From Heliocybe sulcata (Eukaryota > Basidiomycota > Agaricomycetes > Gloeophyllales > Gloeophyllaceae): 64,000 nt of DNA. The stretch lies in the NCBI GenBank assembly GCA_004369045.1, contig ML213512.1, positions 863,510-927,509 on the forward strand. The letters are read 5' to 3'. The notes under the pieces are model-generated. The model saw only the letters and a list, made by a program, of their open reading frames with translations, was not told the DNA's origin and did not search any database. Positions 1 to 9,179 of this stretch are shown here, piece after piece. The first letter of the stretch is position 1. Every line of letters starts with the position of its first letter. Made by a program: the position numbers and the translations under genes.

Positions 1-1618
1 CTTCAACAGCCTTACGATTGCTCCCAGTTCCTCTGGGGTCGTGACTCGTTGCATTTACACCTGCCCTTGCTGCTTCATGCTCTACCACTGGGATGAATGC
101 GTGGGGTACTTTGGAACTATGCATGATCCCACCTTTCAATCTTGACCAGGCGTCCAATTCCGGTTTTTAAAATGCTGAGGCTTTGCCACGACATACACTT
201 CGGACTAGCTGAGAGTCTTTCCTGTCTCTAGACCAAGATACTTTCGTTCAAGAGTATGGAGACTTTTGCCTGAAGTGCTAGAGGTACTTTATTTTTCGTT
301 TGCGTAATCCCTGGAGCTCATCGTACAAATACGAACGGTTCTAAAATTGGCGTCCTTCTCCGTGTCCAAATGTCGCAAGCCGTTCGTCCTTTCACCCGAT
401 CGTAGCGGAGCTTCGCAACACCCAGAGTGTTTGAGGCATACCGCAGGCAGTCGATGGTCTGACTAGAACACGGTCGGAACCAGATCATCGTGGTCGCGAT
501 CCTCGGTTGCCTATGCTCTCTGAAAAATGGCGGGTTCTGACCTGAGTGAAGCAATGCTGCCAGGGTGCGGTCAGTGTCCATCTTGAATTCGGTGCACCTG
601 TGCCGGTACATTTCGCGTCGGAGAGAAGCGCACGTAATGAGCGCGGTATACCTTTTCTCAAAGAACTTGCCACCTATCGCTGCTTTTAGGCGCCCTTCCA
701 TGCGGTAGTCCCCAAGTTGAGTTTGCCGACGATCAACCAAGACATGCGGCGTCTCTACAGACCGTCCGACCGCGAGCTTCTCTATTGTCCTCCTTTGGTC
801 GCCTTGTAATCCCGTTCCCCGCCTACTCGGATTCACTGAGGAGACGTCCGCCGGAAAATCCACGCGAGCGAGCTGGCGCCGCATTCTCTAGCATGCCACA
901 GCTCCGGCCTGGATTGACCTACCTTTCGTCATAGGTATTTTGTCCCATAATCAGCCAATGCCCGATATGAATAGCTGCGCGCGACATACCTGGCCAAGTT
1001 ATTCGGAGGTTGTTATGGCTTTGATCCTCCTGGACAGACGCTATGGCACCATTTTCATGTCGACCGCCGGTCTAGAGTCCTCGTGCTTCCTCCCATGCCA
1101 CGTCAGATCTTCACTAGCCTTCATATCACTCCAGGTCCATAGTTACTCGCGAAGTGCGCAGTGTCGCGCGGGCCCTCTACAGTCTACGGGACAGAAAGAG
1201 TGTGGCAGAGAGAGACGAGGGATGGAAGGTAGATGCAGTTTCACGTGTGGCGGATGGGTACTTAGACGAAGCATACTCTTCCAGTGCATTGCTCACTAAA
1301 TTGCCGCCTACCTTATACGATTACTGTTGTGGAATATACTACAGAGTATTATAGCTAGATTCCTCCCATAATATGCATACCACACCATAACGCGACGCGG
1401 TCGCGTGATATACACTCAATTCCAGTTCCACTGAACAAGATAAATGAAGAAGGTAGGTACCGCCGCGGGTCGAAATAGATACGTCGTAGTACTCGGAAAG
1501 CACTTATAGAGCAAGTAGCACGAAGAGAGTCCGCAAAACTGCAGAGCTAAAACCTCGGAAGTTGCTGGAGAAAACATTGGAAGTTGCTGGAGACTGACAG
1601 GCTTCAGGTCAACCCAAA
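1..1618. other. intergenic region, no gene recognised
   Basis: Only short overlapping ORFs are present. The longest is a 188-codon minus ORF at 318-884 with no recognisable domain. Positions 801-852 match 11973-12025 almost base for base, so at least that part is a dispersed repeat. A 15-bp unit (GGAAGTTGCTGGAGA) is repeated at about 1557 and 1579, just downstream of the CDC20 stop. Nothing else is supportable. Confidence 0.5.
801..852 (+). repeat. dispersed repeat, copy 1
   Basis: This block of about 52 bp contains GCCTACTCGGATTCACTGAG followed by GAGACGTCCGCC. It recurs in the same orientation at 11973-12025 with only a few differences, and similarity falls off quickly on both sides. The family is unknown. 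Confidence 0.6.
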
Positions 1619-3362
1619 TCACCGGATGGTCATCAATCCCGTCCTCGAACTCGTCAACCGATTGTTCTCCTTTGGCGCCCTCTTCTTCTTCTGCTTCTCC
1701 AGCTCCCACACCCTCCAAAACTTGAGGTTCTCATCCCCCGCACCAGTGCACACTACATCCCCAGCGGGGCCCAGCGTGGAGAAGAGCACGCGCGAGTCGT
1801 GCGCGTCCCGTATCTCCGCGACGCGCTCGAGACTCGGGTACGCGTGGATCATAAGCGAGTTCGTCGGGTAGCCGTGCGTAGACAGCAGCTCCTTCTTGTG
1901 CGGGCACCATTGGATGGAGGTCACCTGCGAGGGAGTCTTGAGAGAGTGCAGGCGTGCGCCCGTCGTACTGTTCCAGATGTGGATGGTGGCGTCGTTGGTG
2001 CCGCCGCCAGTGGCGAGCAGGGAGGGCTGCCAGGGGCACCAAGCGAGGGCCTGTAGGGGCGAATAGGCGAGAATGCACACAAATGAGAACTATCAAGCTT
2101 ACCTTGACGGCAGCGGTATGATTTCGCTTTGTCCACTTCGCATGCCCGCGCGAACCCTCCGCGACATCGCCCACTCGGCCATCCCAAATGTTCACAACAT
2201 TATCATTAGCTCCGCTCGCGAGCAGCTCTCCGTCCGCACGCCACTTCAGCCCGCACACCTCGCCCGAGTGCCCGTTCAACTCCATCACCTTATGCCGGGG
2301 CATCCGCACGTCGTGGTGCCAGATGCTCCCGTCTCCGCATCCCGAGCTCAAAATGTGCCCGTTCCAGCTGAGGGTGGCGACCTGAGCCTGGTGGCCAGTC
2401 ATCGTACGCAGCCTCGTCGAGGACTCGATGTCCCACAGCTCCACGTCGCCGGTGCCGATGCCAACGCCTAGGAACGCGCCATCGTTTGAAAAGTCAACAG
2501 AGGACACGTATGAACCCTGAGGTGCTTCGCCGACGTGCGAGACCTCGCCCGTGTCTGCCCGCCAGACATACGTGTTTTCAGCAAGCGCGACTGCGAGGAC
2601 ATTCTGGGAAGACCAGGAGATGAGGTTAAGATAGAAATCGTCTACGATGCCTGGGGCATCCAGGACGCGTTCGGGTTGGGTAGGAATCTTTCTGGACTTG
2701 TTGGTGACTGTACCAGTCGAGGAAGGCAGCTCTCCTGGACGAGCATAGAGAGGCGCAACAGCCTCGCGCTGCTTCTGAAGCGTCTTGTCCGTGGGCACGG
2801 GAGGGGCTTCGTGGTAAGAAAGAATGCGGCCATGAAGGTTGATGCCAGTCGCTTCAGCGAGACGGGCGGTGTGACCAGGGGAGGAAGACATGGGTTGAAT
2901 AGCAAGCCGATCAAGAGAGGCGGCAAGCGAGTCGATATCGCGGGTGGGGATGAATCGGTCGCCCTCTAACTGAGCCTCCGCGCGCAAAGAAGCAGTGGAT
3001 TTACTCCGTCGAGGCACCTTTGTCTCTGGAGCAGACGGTGGAGGTATATAATCGTTCTTCACCACATTCATCCGACTCTCTATGCCACCCTTCCTAATGA
3101 CCCCGCTGCTCGCCTGCCGCTTCAACTCGTGCGTCACCTCGATGCCCCCCGACACCGTACGCTTCACTGGAGACGTATTGCGAGACTTCGACTGACTGAT
3201 GAAAGGGTTCGGAGAGTCGTTGACTGCCGTCGAGGCAGTTCTGCTGCTGATACGCGCGGGAGAGGCTATCTGCATCGAGTTCATGTTGTTGATGAACGAC
3301 GGGGTCAACGTGTTCCTGGTCACGGAACGTGCGCGGCGTCGGGCAGGAGTCTTGGCTGTCAT
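1619..3362 (-). CDS. CDC20: APC/C activator CDC20 (Fizzy/Slp1), WD40 protein
   Basis: Mitotic co-activator of the anaphase-promoting complex that recruits degron-bearing substrates such as securin and cyclin B, and the target of the spindle checkpoint. Two exons: 3362-2103 and 2050-1619 (563 aa), separated by a 52-nt GTAAGC..ACAG intron. The splice is phase 0 and joins AAVK to ALAWCPW inside a WD blade. Seen in the protein: a basic N-terminus, a C-box DRFIPTR at about residues 135-141, the motif RILSYHEAPP, the family block PERVLDAPGIVDDFYLNLI, seven WD40 blades, and the terminal Ile-Arg (IR) tail that docks on the APC/C. The start is the first ATG; the frame stays open a few codons upstream without another ATG. 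A KEN tripeptide lies in the C-terminal tail (PKENNRL). Length and order are normal for fungal CDC20, and the assignment is firm. The alternative, Cdh1/Fzr, is less likely given the family block. Confidence 0.96.
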
Positions 3363-5248
3363 GGCAGGTCGCAATTAGGAAGGAAAAAGGTTCAAAAAGT
3401 GCACTGCTGTCGGGCGCAGATTATGTAGAGGAGGAATGGGAAGAAAGGAGGGATTATTCATTTTGAAGCTCCGGCCGAAACACGCGGCGCGTTGGGTTCA
3501 CGTGATCGCGTCATTATTGGCTCGGCTCCATCCGGATGTCGAGGTTTTAATGCCTCTCTTCAATTACAATGCAATTATCGGCTACATACCACTGTGCGTA
3601 TGGGTAACTTCCTTGATCGTAACCAGAACACCATCGATATTGAGGAATATGTGAGCAGCGGCTGAACAGCTTGGGCAGTGCGATCGCAGGAGCTCGCACG
3701 AGCCCGCACGACGTCTATGAGCCTCTGTGAGAAAAACTGTCTAGCCATAAAATTCAAAATGTGATGTCATCCATAAAGGACCACGCGAACCACATCAAGT
3801 GGCCTGTTTGAAAGGGGGCCATCAGAGCGCTCGCTAGCGAGACGCAAACTGAGGGCAAGCAGTCCTGTCGCAATGGCCACGGGCAAGCACACATTATACT
3901 CGCAAGAGCTCCACGATGAAGCATCATCAGTATCTGACAACAGCAACTTTGAGGACGTTCTCAACTTGCTCACACGAACATCATTACGGCGCATGTGTTA
4001 GATATGGCTGTAACAAGGGACTTACCGAAGAAGGGCAATGGGGCGGCATATGCCCGCCATATTGAGATCCTACTTCTTTACCAGTGACTCCGTGCCATCG
4101 CTGGTAACACATCACCTACAATGAGGTGTATACGACGCAAGGCGATGTCGAACGCTGGCCGAGAGCAATAGGAGAAGCCGCTTTGATTGTGAGACTAATG
4201 ATTCTGGCCGTTACTCCATAGAAAGTAGATTCTATAACATGCCAGAATTGGCGAAGATACAGACCATGTGTGGTGAGACCTGCCCTCGTAAGGAAACAAT
4301 AGAGCGGCGAGCTCACAGTCTCGTGAATTGTGATGCACACAGTCAGTTTGACGGCTTTTCATTAATACCACAACTCTCCATCCGCTCTCCATCCGAACTT
4401 ATGCTGCAGAAGCCTAGTGTCTGAAAGGCACTTTCCATTAAGTCAAGATAACCCCGAACACTTGGCAGGACGCTCACCTTCGCAATCTAGTGGATTAGAC
4501 TGCTTTGGCCTACAGGCGGGGACGGTCGCAACTATGCCACTCTGGCCAAAGAGCGCGGGTCTCGTCTGATCTCTGGGGACAGGTGAACTTAATTTGATGG
4601 AGTCTGACCCCACACTGGCAGCAGTTCTTCACTTGATCAGGTCGTAACTCGCCATTCTAAAGAAAACAGGATGGCGACGACCACAATGACAGTGGTTCTA
4701 ACCGTGCCCCAGTTCAGAGCATGGGCTGTCTGCGTTACGCATGAGACAATCTGGATGTCGTGCGGCTTCACCGCGGTCCAGGTTGAGAGGATGAACCGCT
4801 TGCGATAATTGGCTATGGACGAAAGCGCCCATTTCAAAACCGCTCATGCGTGTAAAATAAGCTGCAGAAATTGTCCAGACGAAGAATGCATGAAGCGCTT
4901 TTTACCCAATCGTAGTAGCTTGAACGACAGCCTCGTTGTAATACCATGCTAAAGGGTGCTAAGATCCGTGTAAGCTGTGAGTGAGGTTCGGAAAAGAAGA
5001 CGACTAGATCCTCCCTCACACGTCAGCTCATCCCGACCCAAACAGATACTTGGCTGCGGTCATCGAGGAGCTGGGTGTCGCTAGGAATGATCAATATCAA
5101 GTCCGAAAAAAGCGCTCCAAGGCCGAGGCAATCCGCATAGTTGTGGCACGAGCACGTGCAGCGGGGACTGCCGGGCATTGTTCTGAACCCACGGCGACGC
5201 GTCGTTCCTGCACTATCCTTGCCACTACCACCGTGTCTTAGATTTGCT
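3363..5248. other. intergenic region with weak ORFs
   Basis: No convincing gene. A minus ORF at 4637-4837 has a hydrophobic stretch (TVIVVVAILF) that could be a decayed transmembrane exon, but no neighbouring exon could be joined to it. CTCCATCCG is repeated at about 4377 and 4388. The part next to 3362 must hold the CDC20 promoter; no clear TATA box was seen. Confidence 0.4.
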
Positions 5249-6358
5249 ATGGACTCCTCTATTGTTCCCCTGACGTTCGGCACCGCTGCTCTGCTACAGA
5301 CCGACAACGCGCCGACTGGTGGCACCTGCAATGCAGGTGGCAGGAGAGGTATTTGGTGCACCGGCTTCACCACTGAAGCGATGTGGCCTACGGGGACTCC
5401 ATCACCTGATAGCTTGTCATTTTCCCAATACAAACAGGAGGCGCTCTGTACCCCAGAGGAGGTATGGTTGCATCTTGCACAGTTCTTGGCCGCACTGATG
5501 AACTTGGTTTCTTAGACGAGTCCTTCAACTCAAACAAAAAACCAACCTTCAACGGGATGCAACCTTACGCAAACGACATCGTCCATCTCCCATCCACGAT
5601 ACGTAGTCCAAGACTACCTGCATGCCACATCGCCGCGCGGAACGCCTCTCCAGCTCTCGGAGCAACCTAGACACGTCCAGCGGGCTCTGAAGTGGGCCAA
5701 AGAGCAGCTGGGAGACTATGCACTCCCCGTCAAAGAGTGGCTTGCAGCCGGACAACCGGCAATGGAGTACTCTTTCCGATTCGATCCATTTCGGCAGAGG
5801 GAGGACCGTACCACAGAGGCCACTCCTGGCGGGTCTCCCGCACTTCAATCTCGAGCAGCCGTCCAAGACGCTCGTTGGGATCTCAGCAATCGTCTGCGGC
5901 ATCTGCTACTGGAAGATCCCGATAGCGGCGATACCGATACATATCTCGACGACGGCGGCCTCTACTCAGGGTCAGGACCGATGGCGTTGACGCCCGTACC
6001 GTCTACTGATGTCCCTGCGGAAGACGGTCCTGGCAACACACAGGATGGTGGCATACACGGCGTCCTTTCTGAAGCCGCCACAGATATATCAATGACTGCG
6101 GACGGATTGTCTGAGAAAGAGCTAGATGAAGCGGATAACAGCCCTACAGATGTCGAATGCTGCGACACCCCTTCCGCTGAATCAGATTCTACAGTGTCGA
6201 AGCCTGTCATATCCGCTGTCGTGCTCCCGGAAGACGATACCAGTGTCCTTGCTGATCTTATCTTCGGGGGAATCGAAGCCAGGGCCCGTCTAAACGGCCT
6301 GAACGCATGCCTATGGCAGCCGCCAAGGGTCGGAAGAGTCAACCACCCCACAAACTGA
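5249..6358 (+). CDS. hypothetical protein, two exons, acidic C-terminal half
   Basis: Not recognised. One frame stays open from 5141 to 6358 except for a single TAG at 5513-5515. That TAG is the end of a good 54-nt intron (5462-5515: GTATGG..GATGAAC..TTTCTTAG), so the model is 5249-5461 plus 5516-6358, phase 0, 351 aa. The ATG at 5249 is the first in frame; the open frame upstream begins only with TTG. Exon 2 starts Thr/Ser/Gln-rich, continues with a mixed helical stretch (QRALKWAKEQLGDYALPVKE), and ends in a long Asp/Glu/Ser/Thr-rich region that is probably disordered. There is no signal peptide or membrane segment. The minus ORF at 5962-6609 is judged a shadow because it lacks an intron-supported model. 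The single clean intron and unbroken frame make it likely to be a gene, but no function is proposed. Confidence 0.5.
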
Positions 6359-7157
6359 GGAAACATCCTGGGATTTGCCAGAAGGCAACCTGAGCGAACT
6401 GAGAAAGGGGAAGTGAGGCGGACATGGAAGCAACGACGGACGCGGAAAGGGTACGCGCTCTCTCGGTAACATTGAATGGGAAGGGCGCACAGCCGGGAGT
6501 AGACCGCATTACGTTTTGTGATTAATAGCACTCCGATCTTGATCGCAAGAAACTGTTTGGGACACAGAGAGCTGTCCCATTGAGCTTGGGATCTGCGCCT
6601 GTCGCGCACAATGACCTACAGGCACGCACGAGGGTGTGTTGTTCGAGCAGACGAAACGCGAGCGCGGGCTCGTCAAAAGTTCCGTGGTCTGTCACTAGCT
6701 TCGTGTTGGGCTCCTTGATGCGCGTTCAGGCGGGCAGGCAGTGGCTGTAGCCAGGGGACAAGGCAAAGGAGTTAAAGTCAGCGACAGAACCGCCGTCCTA
6801 ACGCCCTAGGCATCAGGGATGAAAAGACCCTGCCAAGGCGACGAGAAAGTGCTAAGCCACCAATGATTGGACACTCTGGCAATCACTACGTGGAGGCTTG
6901 CAAAAGTCTGACGGGTGTGATAAAGTCCGCATATAACATAGCGGACAGTCCTTCGCATGAGCGAAAGAGGCTAAAGGCCGCGAACTGTTTGTCTTTTGCA
7001 AGGCGCCGAGGAGGACAGTGCCCCGGCCATCTCCGACCACGCGTCGATCCCGTGACCGTAGCCGCGTCCTTTATTTCCGCGCAGGCCTCCCCGCTTCCTC
7101 CTCGCCACTTCCTACCACCATCACTAACATTCAAGCTCTATTTTTGTCTCGACAGTT

Positions 7158-7798
7158 ATTCCCAAAGAAGCTCGCAAGGAACGTCCTGGCCTCCAGCGCG
7201 GTATCCCGTATGACGCCTCGCGCATCCCTGGTGTAGCGGGAAAGACGGCTGCGGGCGAGAGCCCACAAGACGAGCGCGGAGACAAAGCGGACGACATGCT
7301 CACAGCATACGACGTTGTGCCACTTCTGGAGATGTTCGAAAGGGTATGCCACCGCTCCTTCTATATGAGCATTTCTCATCGCTAATGATCCAAGAGCACC
7401 GTGAAGAACAAGCCAGCACCACGACGTAGCATTATGAGGAAGACCGAGGTGCCTTCCTCGCGCAGGATGGCTGGAGATTGCAGAAAGAAGAGTGCCACTC
7501 GGAAGGTCCGATTCTTTGAGGTACGTGAAGGCGACAAGAGCAAGCGAATGAGCGAGGGTACGGTCGACAAGCGCGTCAGAAGTTCGGTGCGTAATCTGTC
7601 GGTTAGTTTACACGAGCCCTGCTGAAATTCGGTCAATAGTGGGCCTCGCCTGAAGCCAACATACCAACTGACCTCGAAGGATACGGCGCCGACAGTGAGT
7701 CTTCAAGTACGGCAGGAGATGACGCCGCTATGGTGCACCTTCAACGGCGGCTTGAAACGCTCGATATGGGCGACGGTGGGAGGATAGCCTACCAATGA
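7158..7798 (+). CDS. cassette gene 1, copy A (orphan KVRF protein; ATG not conserved)
   Basis: Unrecognised family seen three times in this window. Exons 7158-7343, 7395-7586 and 7640-7798, separated by introns of 51 nt (branch GCTAATG) and 53 nt (ending CAATAG). Both introns are at the same positions and in phase 0 as in copies B and C. The product would be about 178 aa: an N-terminal block RPGLQRGIPYD, a middle basic block with IMRKT.VPS and ATRKVRFFE, and an acidic exon 3 with DLEGYGADSESSS and a terminal RRLETLDMGDG helix. At the position where B and C have ATG-CCC-AAA this copy has ATT-CCC-AAA, and no in-frame ATG was found just upstream. Either it uses a near-cognate start, an upstream exon is spliced in (TCTCGACAG at 7147-7155 resembles an acceptor), or the copy has lost its start. 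There is no TM segment or signal peptide. KVRF fits the RVxF docking consensus for protein phosphatase 1, which is inference only. Confidence 0.6.
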
Positions 7799-8149
7799 AT
7801 GAGATACTGAGAATGCGCGTGTCGTCTGGTGAATATACGTAATCTTCAGAGTGTTCCGCAATCCACTTCGTAAGGCGTGCTTGCGACCAGCAGAACTTAG
7901 ATCATTATTTTGTCTCTCTAAAAACTTTGCCCGTCGATCTGGGGCAGTCGCCCAGATCTCTCGTACCCTGTACATAAACTCAGAACGGGTCGCTTTCAGA
8001 GACCGCGGTCCGAGAAAGTACTCGAACATCGTGGACGGTGTGTATCGGGTCCGTAATGAGCGGGCAATGGGCTCCAGAAGCCGGCCAGCTCCGAGGGAGT
8101 AGATAAGCCTCGATGGGGCGGTCACGGTCCTTCTGACTTTTCGACCCGA

Positions 8150-8174
8150 ACCACCACCACCACCACCACCACCA
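8150..8174 (+). repeat. (ACC)n microsatellite before cassette gene 2A
   Basis: About eight ACC units end 10 bp before the ATG at 8184. Copies B and C have only ACCACAACCAT at this place, so the tract expanded in copy A. It would lie in the 5' leader of gene 2. Confidence 0.85.
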
Positions 8175-8183
8175 GCGCCTGCT

Positions 8184-9179
8184 ATGCCGACCTCTGAGGC
8201 AAAATTCCGCGAGCTGACCGTCGTCGAACTGCCCGACAAATACCAACTGTGGCTCTGTCAAATGCTTGGCAGGCGCGCTCGGTGCGGGCACGACGTTCGT
8301 TACGACATTGCCCAGGGCATGTTGTGGGTTGTCTGGAAGACTGCGGTCACCATGGGCAGTGCGAGGGAGGACAAGCTCGTCGTCGACAAGCATGGTGGCG
8401 AGGATACGGGGATGGAAAGCCAGGATGGGGAGAGCGGGGACGACGACGGAACTGATGGCAAGAAAGACATCGAGGATGGAGAGGGATCAAAAGAGGACAT
8501 TGAACATGGCTCGGTGGCGGCTGATGGTGCACGAGACGTACGTCGCCTGCGTTTTCCATCAGCTCCCAGAACTGCGAGCTCCGATGCGCGATTGCAGATC
8601 GCCATGTTGCAAGAGCGCGTCGCCAGTCTCCGCCAGCCCACGGGGTACAAACGAATACTAAGCCGCATGATTACGGAGCGGTTCGAAAGAGGATACAGTC
8701 TTGGCGATGATGTCTTCGAAGGCATGGAGTGGGCGCTATCGGAAGTCTATTATGACGCGAGCAACCTGAATTTCCGCGAGGCTGGTGACGCACTTGTCGT
8801 TGGTGAGGATGGCGACGACCTTATGGAGAGCGACGAAGAAGGCGAAATCAACGATGGGAGCGAAGCGGAGGAAAACGAGGTACACGTCGCTCTCGTCAAA
8901 GGCATCGATGCTCCGGCAGTGCGTTCTCGGTGTTCATTGTCATGGTGAGCGACCTAACTGAAGATTGGTTATTAGGTGCACGCCATGGACACATATATAA
9001 CCAACCGCCTCTCCACTGATATGGCGTACGAGGATGAGAATATCCCAGCCGCTTTCAACGCTGGAAACGAGGTCTCTCCGGGAGAGCGCGCGTACGCAGA
9101 TGCCATTGATCGGGCTATCATGTATGGCTGGATCAATGAAGATGCGGTGGCAGCAGATTTGGGCTATGGTCCTCTCTGA
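8184..9179 (+). CDS. cassette gene 2, copy A (acidic protein with duplicated 40-residue module)
   Basis: Unrecognised family. Exons 8184-8537, 8598-8918 and 8976-9179, all phase 0, giving 292 aa. Intron 1 is GTACGT..TTGCAG (60 nt, no stop in frame). Intron 2 is GTGCGT..CCTAAC..TTATTAG (57 nt). Both introns recur in copies B and C. Module 1 (about residues 16-54) and module 2 (about 128-170) share the order W/I-L, M, R, G-Y, E/Q-G-M, W: QLWLCQMLGRRARCGHD..AQGMLWVVW, then KRILSRMITERFERGYS..FEGMEWALS. They are joined by a linker very rich in Asp, Glu and Gly, and a second acidic stretch follows module 2. Exon 3 adds a conserved tail with AYADAIDRAIMYGWI and DLGYGP. There is no signal peptide or TM segment. 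If intron 1 is retained the frame stays open and 20 residues are added. The function is unknown. Confidence 0.75.

Noticed and set aside
318-884. 188-codon minus ORF near the window start
   Set aside because: No domain, no intron-supported extension, and it overlaps the dispersed repeat.
4637-5019. Membrane-protein gene on the minus strand
   Set aside because: A single hydrophobic stretch without joinable exons.
5962-6609. 215-codon minus ORF opposite the orphan gene
   Set aside because: The plus strand offers a two-exon model with a good intron; the minus ORF has no such support and reads as a Ser-rich shadow.
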